A stretch of 64,000 bases of DNA, taken from the NCBI RefSeq assembly GCF_002775205.1, contig NC_036447.1, positions 9,536,501 through 9,600,500 on the forward strand. The letters run 5' to 3'. Shown here piece by piece: positions 15,301-25,789 of this stretch. Position numbers and translations under genes: made by a program. The notes under the pieces are model-generated. The model worked only from the letters and a program-made list of their open reading frames with translations, was not told the DNA's origin and ran no database searches. Source of the stretch: Xiphophorus maculatus. Its lineage: Eukaryota > Chordata > Actinopteri > Cyprinodontiformes > Poeciliidae. Positions within the stretch are counted from its first letter, which is position 1, and every line of letters starts with the position of its first letter.

Positions 15301-18300
15301 TTTTCACAAATACAAAACAATAGTTACGACATCTTAAATTAAAACGTACTAGTCCAGTATATTTGGAGTAAAACTAATTCACACACTTATGAAGATCTTC
15401 ACACAGACGCATGTATTACAAATCTGTTTATTAACACAGACACAGGTTAGCGAATGCATCTGCACAAAATCACTCATGTGAGTCACAAATGGACTCAGTA
15501 TTAAAACTCAAAATACCGACTTTAGGGCCTGGAAGTTATATTCAGATACTGATTTCTGAAACTCCAATAGAGATTCATTTTAGCACTTTTTGGCATTTTT
15601 TTCTTTTTTTGGTTCAGCTTATAAATTCTAACAAAATGCTTTGAGATTTGTGACTGTAATGTGAAAACGTTCAAGGAGCTTGAACATTTTTGCAAATTGT
15701 TACAAAATGCACTTCAAATTAAGTACTTAAAATGACCAAAGGTTTTCTATGATAAACTGCACTAATTAACCAGGCTAATGCATTAGGGGTAAAGGTTGTG
15801 ACACAAAGCCTTGAGAATAATCTAGTAATAAAAGAGAAAATCAACTGGTCCAGTATGGCAACTGCTGAATAAAGCATTGGTGAAACTTTTATTCAGATAC
15901 GCCGTTAAGTAGGCAGAGAAAATGTCTTCAGAGCACAAGCTAAAGCCAAATAGCCGCTGTCCAGAACGACAGTTTGCTTAAGCTTTAGGTCACTGCAGAT
16001 CATCACCGAACAAGGGAACAAGGATCAGCAGCTGTTGTCAAACAGCAGAAAAAATGAAGCTAAGCTACAACCAATCACATACCTGTACTGTCAGGTATGC
16101 TTTAAATGCAGAAAGAAAGCTTTAAGTCAGCGAAGGGATCTTGCATCAACCTTGGATCATAGGGAAGGCTGAGATTTACCTTTTTGATTTTTCCCTGTTG
16201 CTTTGAGCAGTGCAACATCTGACCCCTGAGTGAATCTGGCAAAGTATGTTTTTATCAAGATATTCAAACTTGCCAAACATAAGTCAGTAAAGATTATTTT
16301 CTTACCAGCCTCTAGCTGCTACGTTCCCTCTTTGATCTTTATGGAAGCAGTGACGTCTTTTAAAAATACTTTTGACTTTAAAAAACAAAAAATCATCCTA
16401 TATTGTATCCATTTTCTGTATACCCTTGTTCCTAGAGGGGTCGGGAGGTGCTGGTGCCCATCTCCAGCTACGTTCTGGGTGAGAGGTGGGGTCACTCTGG
16501 GCAGGTCGCCAGTCTGTCGCAGGGCAACACAGAAACAGACAGGACACTCAACCATGCACACACACTCACACCTAGGGAGAATTTTAAGAGACCAATTAAC
16601 CTGACGGTCATGTTTTTGGACTGTGGGAGGAAGCCGGAGAACCCGGAGAGAACCCACGCATTCACAGGGAGAACATCTCTTTTTTTTTTCATCTTACAAA
16701 ACGCTGCAAGAAAACAATGCTACCAACTGCGCCACTGTGCAGCCCCTATATTGTATGGTTTTAGTAATAAGACTTGTACCTTCTGTATGAGAAATAAAAA
16801 TTGTAATGACTTGGATATGCATTGATGTAATAACGTTTCCCTTTCATCAAAAGCATCTTTAAATGTTAAAATTACTATTGTACATATTCAAAATGCTGCT
16901 GCCAGAGGCCTGACCAACACAGAGAAAACTGGTCATAATAAAGTTGTCCTCTAACTGGTCTTGGGCTTTTTCAGAGTTTCTGTTTGGGTGTAATGTTATT
17001 TCCTTTACAGATGTTCCTTTATTTTTGCTGTACATTATTATTGTAATAATCATTTTGGTTTTTATTTCTTTGATCTTAGGATCCATAAGTTCATCAGTGT
17101 CGGACCACTGGCTAATCAGACTAACAGGGGAGAGCAAGAGAGGCAGTTTGGTGTCTCCTTCCTCCAACAACATCTCGTCTTTATCAGACTCTGCAGAGCC
17201 TCCCGTGTTCCACAACAAAGACTTTGAAGAAGAAAGGGGTGAGTGACAATCTTTCAGTAATTGCTTTTTTTTTTCAAGGTCTCGCTTTTAATTATTAACT
17301 CTGCACCATTTCCCTGTTTTCATCATCATCAGGTGGCTTTGAAAGCCGCCCGTTTGTGCGAGGGCTTCAGGGACGCAGTGTAAGTATGAGAGTTCCCTCC
17401 AAGCCAAAAGAAAGCCTGAGCAAAAAGCTTCCTTTGCGCTGGTCCCTTGGTTCAAAAGAGAGACGAAAACCTGAGCAAATGTCTCCTCCAACGCAAGACC
17501 CCGACCCTGCAGAGCTAGTGGAGTACTTAGAGTCTGGTCGACGACCCCGGTGTACCAAGGATTCAATAGTAAACCTGATGAATGAGTCGCGTAGCAGCAA
17601 AAAACCCTCTGTAGGTCGGGCAGCCAGTGTTCGATCTGCAACTGTTGGCAGTATGAGTTGTGTTGGTAAGATGGAAGAGGAGCCACATTACTCCCAGGTT
17701 CCAGAGGGTCAGAGAAGGCCGTCGGAACGAACGTCAGAAAAGACATCTGGGAAGACGGCCAGTCTGAGACGGAAAAAGGAAAACGTGGCAAAAGAAGAGA
17801 GCTCAGGGAATATGAGCGCTAGCTCTGGAAGCAACACCCTTTCCAGGAAGAAGGAGGGCAGGAGGGAGAGCTCTGCTAAATCTTCACAAGATTCAGAGAG
17901 AAAACTGAGTTCCAGCACCGGAGTCCGTCATAGTTACAGCACATCAAGCCTTCAGGATGGAACTCTAAGAAGGCAAAAGGGAGACAAAGCGAATAAGGAT
18001 CACCACAGCTCTGAAGCAGACAAGTCAAAGACAATAAAAGACGAAGTACCCAAGAGTCAAGACAGTCTCTTCTCGTTTCTAAAAGGCAACTTCCTAAAGA
18101 AGGATAAGAACTCTAAAAAGTCCAAGGACGGTGAGTCAGAAAAAAAAGGTGGTGAGGAGAAAGGCAGGAGGACTTTGTCCAGGACGTCATTACCTAACGG
18201 AGCAGCTGGAGGAAGAACTGGAGTGGAAGGAAGCAAATCAAATAGTTCAGGCCGTCGGATTGATGAACTGGCAAACGGAAAGTTAGGACGCTCCACAGCT

Positions 18301-18510
18301 GACATTAGACGCTCGCAGAGCTCCTCTAACATCCCCACTAAAGCAGAGCAAAGCATACGCAGGACAGCGTCCTTACATCGTAATGGGATGTCCACAACGC
18401 CAGCACAACGTCTGACCACAGACAAACAGTCTTACAGCACTCTGCAGAGGAATCGCTACAGCACACACTCGCTGGGCCGCAAGAAGACTGTCCCCGAGTC
18501 CAGCTTCTGA
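3133..18510 (+). CDS. usp43: USP43-type ubiquitin carboxyl-terminal hydrolase, C-terminal four exons (5' part outside window)
   Basis: Deubiquitinase of the C19/USP cysteine protease family, which removes ubiquitin from protein substrates. Four exons join in frame: 3133-3382, 6345-6503, 17080-17238 and 17333-18510 (1746 nt, 581 residues plus stop). All introns are GT-AG and all three internal junctions are phase 1. Exon one opens with VGERRNKLSTLV, the end of the USP fold, and reaches the catalytic histidine box MHGGHYT (His about residue 81 of this fragment). Exon two gives AYCRNSVDGQWYSYDDS, completing the catalytic His/Asp region, then AYILFYQKRN. Exons three and four are a low-complexity Ser/Lys/Arg-rich tail containing PLRWSLGSKER and VEYLESGRRPR, and end GRKKTVPESSF. 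These tail motifs and the C-terminus match USP43 as I know it rather than its paralogue USP31. The Cys box and start lie upstream of the window. Which teleost copy this is cannot be decided. Confidence 0.93.
3383..6344 (+). other. usp43: usp43 intron
   Basis: AT-rich intron of 2962 bp between donor GTATGG and acceptor CCAG. Roughly 3600-4500 has short AT-rich motifs in both orientations and looks like an eroded non-autonomous DNA transposon, but no clear termini could be fixed. No coding exon, RNA gene or intact element was found. Small open frames at 4544-4744, 5141-5362 and 5491-5682 show no family resemblance. Confidence 0.6.
6345..6503 (+). CDS. usp43: usp43 coding exon (end of USP catalytic domain)
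   Basis: Acceptor CCAG at 6341-6344 and donor GTATGT at 6504. After the split Ala codon it reads YCRNSVDGQWYSYDDSSV, then EDEVCTKGAYILFYQKRN, the last beta strands of the USP fold, then PLWSASSSVR. The YDDS motif is the position of the third catalytic residue in the family. The frame agrees with both neighbouring exons. Confidence 0.94.
7760..8170. repeat. probable dispersed teleost repeat, unclassified
   Basis: The segment beginning near TTTAGTCACATTGGCATTAC resembles a widespread fish non-autonomous repeat that I recall only in general terms. No termini or target-site duplication could be fixed. Low confidence. Confidence 0.3.
8750..8784. repeat. perfect 15-bp inverted repeat, 5-nt loop
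   Basis: Arms CTGTCTAACAAGGTC (8750-8764) and GACCTTGTTAGACAG (8770-8784) are exact reverse complements around the loop TCTCT. The following bases repeat GTCTCTCTCTGACC, so the locus has been re-copied more than once. No gene or element explains it. Confidence 0.9.
9440..9740 (+). pseudogene. Tc1/mariner-like relic
   Basis: Near 9664-9690 the plus strand reads ALNPIENLL, which resembles the DLNPIENLW block at the end of the Tc1 transposase catalytic domain. Surrounding sequence (about 9200-9920) looks like a multi-copy teleost repeat of that superfamily. Frames are broken and neither terminus was located. Confidence 0.45.
10310..10740. repeat. possible LINE 3'-region fragment
   Basis: A purine-rich stretch containing CCAATGCAGCTGCTGTGG and GTGAGCTGCTGAATTTTG resembles the non-coding 3' sequence often attached to teleost LINE relics. 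The two overlapping minus-strand open frames here are low-complexity and not protein-like. Confidence 0.35.
11219..11432 (+). repeat. tRNA-derived SINE, copy 2, full length
   Basis: Same family as 322-527: box A TGGCGTAGTGGTTGGTGCG, box B GGTTCGACTCCC, body with ATATTTGCCGCATGTCTTC and AGGGACACTAGAGCCCAC, and an A-rich tail. It is flanked by AAAACATTCTT (11208-11218) and AAAACATTTTT (11433-11443), a target-site duplication with one mismatch. Confidence 0.88.
12080..12320. repeat. probable dispersed repeat fragment
   Basis: Contains GGGAGCAATTACTTTTGCAA and GAAATCTGTAAACTTTTTT, motifs that resemble ends of widespread teleost non-autonomous DNA transposons. No clean termini or flanking duplication seen. 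Confidence 0.3.
13778..14030 (+). mobile_element. hAT-type MITE, copy A (3' end eroded)
   Basis: Begins CAGGGCTGTCAAACTCATTT, with the CAGGG start usual for hAT termini. The interior (ATACAGATAAAAATGG, TTTGATTAATAACACT, TTTAAGAGCACAGCT) aligns along its length with the reverse complement of 20462-20760. The two copies therefore belong to one family. The right terminus is too diverged to place exactly. Confidence 0.65.
16405..16746 (-). repeat. composite SINE: tRNA-like head with L2-like 3' tail
   Basis: On the minus strand it starts GGGGCTGCACAGTGGCGCAG TTGGTAGCA, a tRNA-like box A. It continues into the widely shared segment GTGGGTTCTCTCCGGGTTCT CCGGCTTCC and CAGACTGGCGACCTGCCC, and ends near a TATACAGAAAATGGAT tail typical of L2-driven SINEs. 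The box B stretch is replaced by an A-rich insertion, so this copy is probably not transcribable. A 5'-truncated relative lies at 24957-25090. Confidence 0.75.
17080..17238 (+). CDS. usp43: usp43 coding exon (linker)
   Basis: Acceptor TTAG at 17076-17079 and donor GTGAGT at 17239. After the split Gly codon it reads SISSSVSDHWLIRLTGESKR, then a serine-rich stretch, ending FHNKDFEEER. SDHWLIRL corresponds to a conserved block just after the catalytic domain in USP43. Confidence 0.93.
17239..17332 (+). other. usp43: usp43 short last intron
   Basis: A 94-bp intron with donor GTGAGT, a T-rich tract and acceptor ATCATCAG. Splicing it joins R-G-G-F-E-S-R-P in frame, which matches the family sequence around the junction. 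Confidence 0.9.
17333..18510 (+). CDS. usp43: usp43 last coding exon (basic, serine-rich tail and C-terminus)
   Basis: Encodes about 392 residues to the TGA at 18508-18510. Recognisable blocks are FVRGLQGRSVSMRVPSK, LPLRWSLGSKERR, VEYLESGRRPR and, at the end, SYSTLQRNRYSTHSLGRKK followed by TVPESSF. In between is low-complexity Ser/Lys/Arg/Glu sequence, probably disordered. The block SLFSFLKGNFLKKDKNSKK corresponds to a hydrophobic-plus-basic patch seen near the same place in mammalian USP43. The minus-strand open frames across this exon are shadows. Confidence 0.93.
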
Positions 18511-18660
18511 CGCAGGGAGTCTTCTGCCGACGGAGAGCAAACAACTCACCGTCTTTTTGATCAAAGCAATAGAGCTTTACTTACAATGAAGTGATTTAGT
18601 GTTCCTGGAAAATAAACAACTCAAGTAGTTTGCACAATAAAGCTGAGAAACATGAACTTG
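18511..18660 (+). terminator. usp43: usp43 3' UTR start with two poly(A) signals
   Basis: Two canonical AATAAA hexamers lie at 18611-18616 and 18636-18641, about 100-130 bp after the stop codon. Either could direct cleavage. A longer 3' UTR using later signals cannot be excluded. Confidence 0.6.
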
Positions 18661-20461
18661 AAATGGGAAACCTGTGGCCTCCCCATTAAGACATATCAGT
18701 GGGAACACATTTTATCAGTAATATATATATATATATTATGTTTTTATGATTTAAAAGAAGTGCCTAAGCAACACAAATGCAGTTATAATGATTTATTTTC
18801 GTCTATCATCCTGGACTAGCAGGAACTGGACTTATTTTCTACTAATGCAGTATGAATGTTGAAAGACATCACTCCATTTTTAACTGGAATGGTTTTATCA
18901 TCAGGGCACAATGACTGTTCATTTATAAGAATGTATTTTCTCTACTTGATTAACAGCAGTGCTTTGAGTTTGTGTTTTCTGATTATTGTTAAATATTGTT
19001 TGATGAAACCTTTATGCATCGAATCATCTCCATATGGTTAACAATGCGGGTGTGATTATTCAGTGCTTTAACCTTCAGCGATTGCCTACTGTGAAGAAAG
19101 ATTAATATATGATGTAACTAAGATTGATTTAAAAAAAAAAACATAACACTATATTTTTTTCAGGACTTGAGCTGCTGCTTTTTTTCTGTAACCCCTTCAT
19201 GATGTATTTTGTTCATAATTCAGTGTTTTGCTTGAACTCTAAAGTCTTTTGATGCATACATTCATCTGTGGGAGTACGGTGGTGAAGCACCTGGAAGAGA
19301 CGGAGAGTTTTTTCCCGTCTTTGCTCAAAATGCAGAAATGTAGCCAGACTGGTTCTTTGTTTACTGCTGATCTTATTTATGGTGGTAGAAAATTTACCTC
19401 TTTCAGCCTTATTCCATTAAATATTCCAGTGAATATTCCTCTCAAATAGCTTAAATTGTTTTTGTTTTTTTGCATTCTGCAGCAGAAAACTGTCAGCATC
19501 TCAACTGAGAGAAACAGAGACGAGATTTGACACCAAAACCTAAGACGTTTAAGTTTATTTAATGTTTCTGTATAAATCATTCCATGCACTATTTTCACAT
19601 GATTTTAACATTTGCTTTTGCTGCATCCTTGTTGTCATACAAACTAAGTAAATGGCTGGAAATACTGCAACAGTTAAAAAAAAACAAAAACAATATCAAA
19701 CCTGTTTTAGCCCAAGCCGAATCTTAAAAGAAGAAATTCGCATTGGTACACATCATTTTATAAAACTGTTTCCATCAGTTTGTGCACCTTCCTCCTGTAC
19801 TTCATCAAAGTAGCAAAATTCCTGATAGATTTGCACTGCAGCCCTTGGACAACTGGTTCAATCATCAGTGTTTTTTCATTTAAAGGAAGAAGAAATCTGT
19901 TTAAATCTCTGTTTTGAATATTAATAACAGTGTTTTGCATTTAGTGTAAGCTCAAGGGTGCTGCTGTCAACTCAGACCAGTTTGATGTTTGATGCCCGAC
20001 AACTTTTTCCTGTATTTACCTGGAAAATGTTCTAACATATTTTAATTAGCTGAAAATATGTAATCAGTTGTGTAACCCAAATATTTCTTTTTAGACACTA
20101 GTTACCCAACTCAAGATATTAATTTTACATTTATTTTAATACATTAAAACTCCAAAGAGCAGCCAAAGCGTGGCTAAGGGTGTAGCTGATTTTTTTTATT
20201 TTGGAAAGCTAAACGTTTTATCTCAGTCTAATATTCTTTAGGCTTAGTTAGAGCAGAGATGGGACAAAGCTAAACATAAAATGCACTTTGAACTCCAGAG
20301 TGGGCATCTGCCAAGGAGCCAAATTGTCGAATCAAGAAGGATTTTCAAAAGATGTTTTTTTTATTTTTTTTATTTATTTATTTTTATTTAATGAAAAGTC
20401 TTTATATTTTAGAATAAGAGAAACAAACACAGGAAAAATGCTCAAAGCCGTTGTTGACATT

Positions 20462-20760
20462 ATTGTTAATATTATCAAACTGAAGGCCTGAGGGCCAAAT
20501 CCGGTCCGCCACAGCTTTTTATTTGGCCCTCTGAACATAAAAGAACACATAAATAGTTTTCAAGATATAGCTTTGTGCTTAAACATTTTATTAATCAAAT
20601 CAAGACATTTTTTATCTGTATACTCAAATATACAGATTTTTATTCATATTTTAACAGTTGGTTAGCGGGTGGTTTGTTGATGTATTCTGCTATAACCAGC
20701 CCCTTAAGGACATTCATGATCTTGATATGGCCCAAAATGAAAATCAGTTTTTCTCTCCTG
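20462..20760 (-). mobile_element. hAT-type MITE, copy B
   Basis: Reverse-complement relative of 13778-14030. Shared blocks include TATGGCCCAAAATGAAAATC (end near 20750), GGACATTCATGATCTTG, AATCAAATCAAGACAT and the AGGGCCAAATCCGGTCC end near 20490. The outer bases TATCAAACTGAAGGCC correspond to a decayed terminus. No flanking duplication could be confirmed. Confidence 0.65.
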
Positions 20761-22399
20761 CTCCACATATTCACTTCACATGTGTACAAAACAAATGTTA
20801 TTTAAAAAATACTTTGTAAAACGGCAAACAAAATGAAGCTATTTATTTCTGTTTGGAAAGAAAACTAACATTTTTTAGTTTGATTTATTTCGACCATGCA
20901 ATAAAAGAAGAAAATAGAACAAAACTGATCAATACTGAACAAAACTTTTTCTTCACCCCAATTACTTCCATCCTTGTCTATTAGATTGCCGCCAGAAATC
21001 CTGTAATACTTGTGATTAGAAAACAGAGTCAGCATTTTAAATATCTGGAGCATTGCCAAACAGTGTTGGGCTAAATATTCTCTCAAGACATTTAGAGCTC
21101 ATGTTTTTTTGTGTGTGTTTTTTTTTTTTACTGTTTACCCTTTCCTCTCAGTCATGAACATTTATAACATACATTTGAAGTTTAATTGAAACAGAAATGA
21201 TAAAAACACACAACATAAAAATGGCACTGATTTTATTTCTAGCACAAAAAGCCAAAATGTGCATTTGCAAAGTGGACCTTAATGTCTTTGTTTAAAAAAA
21301 TATATATATATATATGTATATACACAGTAGGCACTTTTTCAAATGTTCCACTCTGAAAAGCATTTTGAAAAATCTTGTGAGAAAGTGTTTTGTGAATCCT
21401 GCATAACGAAGGATTAGTTTCTCACTCTGACTGGAATTTATCTCAAGAGAAAGACGAATTTTTCTTGTCGTCTAATTTCTACTTTCCTGATATCAACCTG
21501 CTTGGTTGGAAAGTAGGGCATGAAGATTGTGTTTATAAGGAGTACAGAATATTTAAAGTCAGCTAACACAACAAAGGAAAACAAAGAACTAAGTGAATGT
21601 TGTAGTGACTTGTAGCTGCACTGCATCAGTGTCAAACTCCATCTCAGTCTGCTGCTGTAGACGTGTCTGCAATTCTAACATTTTCTACCTGGAAGCTCCT
21701 CACCTGATGACTTAATGCCAGATAGCAGTTTCTATTTCAAACAGGAAATATGTTTACCATCTTTTTTTTTTTTTACACAAAGAACACCAAACACCAGCCT
21801 CAGTAAAATATTAAGTATTTATGACCATGACCAACATTCACCTCGTACATTGCTGAGAAAATTTTTCCACCTTGCAGATTTCTTTCATGTTTTCTTTTTT
21901 TGTCACCTTTACAAGTTTCAAATCATCAGAAACATTTTATCAGAGAGTGACAATCTAACTAAATGCAAGTAGTTTTCAAATATTGTTTTATTTAATAAGT
22001 AAAGTTATCCAAACCAACTTGGTTCTGTATAAAAAAAGGATTGTCCTCCTTGTTATAACTTGAATTAAATTTGATTGGAATCACTTAAACCCACTGATCT
22101 GACAACATGAAGTAGGCTGAAATATCTCCAAAATCAATATATAACACTCCAATTTACAGAATTTATTAAATAATAAGGAACTGATCTACAGCATCTGATT
22201 TACACCTGGAGTTTGAGGCACAGTGAGAGTTTTTATCCACAAATAAACAAAATCTCTCCAAGAACGCATTGAAAAGTCACACTCATCATTTGAATAGTTT
22301 CAGAGGTAAAAAAACAAACTTCTGACAAAAAACACAAAAGACTAGTCACACATTTGCCAAACTACAACATAATAATCCTGATTACGTTGTAATTTATTA

Positions 22400-22426
22400 C
22401 ATTTGTTTTACATTCTAAAACAAATG
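22400..22426. repeat. perfect 11-bp inverted repeat, 5-nt loop
   Basis: CATTTGTTTTA (22400-22410) and TAAAACAAATG (22416-22426) pair exactly around CATTC. The right arm overlaps the start of the 37-bp sequence repeated at 23954-23990. Confidence 0.85.
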
Positions 22427-22458
22427 AGATATTGTTTTAGAACGTAACCCTGCTTCAA
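22422..22458 (+). repeat. 37-bp exact direct repeat, copy 1
   Basis: Starts AAATGAGATATTGTTTTAGA and ends CCTGCTTCAA. The same 37 bases recur at 23954-23990 with no mismatch, 1532 bp away, and the flanks do not match. It is not part of any element recognised here. Confidence 0.9.
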
Positions 22459-23953
22459 TTTATAATTGATGGATTTATAAATTCTGCTGTCTACCAGAAA
22501 ACCCAGCAGAGAATTACAGGGTGAGAGTTATTAGGTGTATTATGCAATAATTTTATTACACTGGGCCCACTTGGTTTTTATGGTGTATTTTTTCCTTAAA
22601 AGCTGTATTTTGAATTTACTTAGATTACTTTTGTGTGATTTTAAGATTTTTTTCAATGTTTTAAAAAACCTTAACTGTGACCAAAAAAGTAGAGAAGAAA
22701 TCTGAAGATGGGATATTTTTTCATGCCACTTTTTGTGTGATTATGATTAATATCCAGGTACAATTGTAGCTGCTGCAGTCGATGAGACTGCAAATATCTT
22801 TGCACGGGCATTCATTTTTAGTTTTCATTTTTTAAAATAATTCTTTGAATTTGCTTGACTTGAACTTTTAGAATGAGAGGTGTCTTTTGATATCTTAAAA
22901 GTTTGTTTTCAATATATATATAAAAAAGTCATTAAATACATGAAGTTGTTTCATGTGAAGTACTTCAAATTCTTGTTTATTAAGTGGTGGTTTGGTGTAA
23001 ACAAATTTCCTTTGCAGTTTGTATTAAATAGTTTGTAGAATCTGATTCCTAACTCTGAACTTTGAAAATAAGATTATTGCAATAGTTATAACTTTGTCTA
23101 AATAAATCAGTATGTAATATTACGCATAGTGTGATGATTGTTGAAATATGTTGACAAATGAACAAATATCTGAACGCTAAAATGGTGACTTTTTAGATTC
23201 TTTACTGGTATGATTGTTTCTTAATCTGCAGAACATAAGGGCTCTTAAAATCTGATCATTTTGTCTTTTATATATATATATATATATTTTGTCATTTTAT
23301 TGTGATACTGTTGTGGTGATTAATCATCAATTTGGTCAGTTAGGCAGTGGTACCATTGTGTTTTTTTTTTTAAAGATTGTGAAAAAGATTTATTTTTGTA
23401 AAATTTTGTACATCTTTGATAAACGGATTTATGAAAGTACTACTGCAACGATGTAAACGTTACTGAAAATACACGATTAAACCAGAGTTTCCGGCTCTTC
23501 TTTTGAGAATGTTCGGAGGGATTTGGCTGCAATCTTTGCCAGCTGTGAGTGATGAAAGGGATTCTTAGTTTTGACATTCTCAGTGAAAATGTCAAAATCC
23601 TCTTAGCACGTTTTAAAAACAAGATGGGCTGGCGTTTGTCAGTGCTGCTCTTTTCTCCAGGCCTCTTTCTTTGTTTCCAATAATCAGAGCATGAGAAGAG
23701 AAGAGCACTCTTTCTAATCTTGTCCAGATTAAATTTATGTTCTTTTATTTTCTCCTGCTCACAGAGTCTCCTTCCTGAGTGGATCTGTGCAACTCCTCCG
23801 GCGTTACCTTGAGCTTTTTGGCCACTCTGATTAATGTTCCCCCTCCCCGGCCTGTCACTTCAGGTCGACACTCATGTTTTAGTAGATCTGCAGTAGCCCT
23901 ACTCTTTCCATTTTCAGATAACGGATTGAGCAGAACTGTGTGAGATCAATAAA

Positions 23954-23990
23954 AAATGAGATATTGTTTTAGAACGTAACCCTGCTTCAA
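23954..23990 (+). repeat. 37-bp exact direct repeat, copy 2
   Basis: Identical to 22422-22458 over 37 bases. It sits just after GAGATCAATAAA and before CTTTCTCCTG. The match ends abruptly on both sides. Confidence 0.9.
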
Positions 23991-24877
23991 CTTTCTCCTG
24001 AACTTTCTTCCTCTCCTGTCCTTTGCTGTTTATTGATCTTCTTGATAGAAGTTCACAAATGTTTTCTAACAAACCTCTGCAACCTTCACAGAACGGCTAC
24101 ATTTGTTCTGAGATTTAATTTTAAACACTGGTGTTTAAAATATTAATTAGTATTAACTATTAATCTTAGGGTAATTGACTTTGCTGGATTTCAGGTGTTC
24201 CGTAAGTTTTTGTAAACTTCTACTTTTAATTAAAAGCCATGTTTTCTTCAGTGTTATAACTGTGCGCTGTGTGTGCTGGTCCATCAGATTGAATCCCAAT
24301 AAAAATTGATATTTTTTGTTGTATCCTGGGAAAATGAAAGAAAAAAAAAACCTTTGAGTGCCTTTACAGTTTATTTTTATCATTTTTTACATTGACGGTA
24401 ACAGAAAATGTTTAGAAGAAGAAATCATCATAGTCTTACATCATGAACTCTTAGAATTACACTTCGTGTCAGGGGGAGGAATTCCCAGTGTGTGGGTGGG
24501 CAAATCGATGAATATTTTATGCAGAATAAAATCATCTTCCTGCTTTAAGAACTACAAATCTGCTGTAAAACGATGCCCACATGGTTGCATTCATCTCTCT
24601 TTTTCATGTCTTTGCTGCAAGTGTGCATCATATAATTAAGTTATCTCTGCTTTCTGTGCTGGTGCAGCCCAACAGTGTCTCCTGTAGAAAATGACTTGTG
24701 GCAGACAGCCAACATGGATTCTTCTCTCTTTTTCAAAAATGTCTTTCTTTCTGAGACTCTTCTCTTCTCGAGGTCAGATTTGTAGTTTACAGGTTTTATG
24801 TTCTCGTCGACAGATTCTCCCACTTTGCCTTTCAGTTACGGCGACTTCTGAAGACAATGACTGCAGTCCAATTTGCA

Positions 24878-24909
24878 TTTTAAGATGCATTGAGAAATGC
24901 ATCTTAAAA
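24878..24909. repeat. perfect 14-bp inverted repeat, 4-nt loop
   Basis: TTTTAAGATGCATT (24878-24891) pairs with AATGCATCTTAAAA (24896-24909) around GAGA. Confidence 0.9.
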
Positions 24910-24956
24910 AACCATGCATAATTTCACTTCACAGTCATTACACTGTGTGGGTGTAT

Positions 24957-25090
24957 CACCCATCCATCCATCCATTATCTAACACCCTTGTCCCTAGTGG
25001 GGTCAGGAGGTGCTGGTGATTATCTGCCGGCTAACGTTCCGGGCGAGAGGCGGGGTCACCCTGGACAGGTCACCAGTCTGTCGTAGTGGG
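24957..25090 (-). repeat. 5'-truncated copy of the L2-tail SINE family
   Basis: Plus-strand ATCCATCCATCCATTATCTA followed by CTTGTCCCTAGTGGGGTC and GTCACCAGTCTGTCG matches the 3' part of the element at 16405-16746. The ATCC repeats are the usual 3' tail. The head and middle are missing. Confidence 0.75.
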
Positions 25091-25789
25091 TACATCACAT
25101 AAAATCTATATAAAACAAATGCAAAGTTTGCAAAAATATTAAAGGATGAGAATACTGCAGCAGGCCACTGTATGGGGGGGAAAGTTATGACAATTCCAAG
25201 GGCTCCTGACCAACAGGGGGCCCTCCACAATTTTTGTTTTTATGTTCATAGAAATTAAAAAGAAAATGGAGCCCTTTCAGTTACAAAATTTATTACATAG
25301 TGTTTTCTAAAATTGTTTTTAGCAACAATTTTACCCCTCCCAGGCCAAAAATCTCACATTTGCCCTGAACACCCCTGGATCTGCATGAAATGGTTGGTTC
25401 CTGCTTGGAGCGCTTGACTGTGACGGTGCAGCAGTTGGTGGAAGACAAGAACGACTGTGACAGTTACTGTGCTGCTAAGAAAAATAATAAAGTTAGGTTT
25501 TCATAAAATAGAGAAAAAGGTAAAAGTGTCCATTTGTAACCCAGTTTTCTCTGAGTGGTGGGCAGACTGTGAGATTTTCAACCATTCAGCATAGTTAGCT
25601 TAGCTACAGATTACTGTTTGCCTCCATTTCACTAACATTTAATGAATTAAGGAAATGAATTACCTGCATATTCATATATTGAACTTGTCCCTGTACCTTT
25701 TACCACTTAACAGATGAGTCAGTCAGAAGCAGCTCTAACCCACGTCGATGAAGAGAATTTTCACATCCTCTCCTAAGTGAAATTAAAGC

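Larger units (their letters stand above)
6504..17079 (+). other. usp43: usp43 long intron (10.6 kb), repeat-rich
   Basis: Spans donor GTATGT to acceptor CTTAG at 17075-17079. It holds the second SINE copy (11219-11432), a Tc1-like relic (about 9440-9740), a hAT-type MITE (13778-14030), a minus-strand SINE with an L2-like tail (16405-16746), a perfect 15-bp hairpin (8750-8784) and probable dispersed-repeat segments near 7760-8170, 10310-10740 and 12080-12320. A 179-codon open frame on the minus strand (6592-7131) was considered and not accepted as a gene. No further usp43 exon is needed: exons 6345-6503 and 17080-17238 join in frame and match the family without a gap. Confidence 0.75.

Noticed and set aside
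17367..18564. Several minus-strand frames over the last usp43 exons
   Set aside because: Shadows of the strongly coding plus strand.
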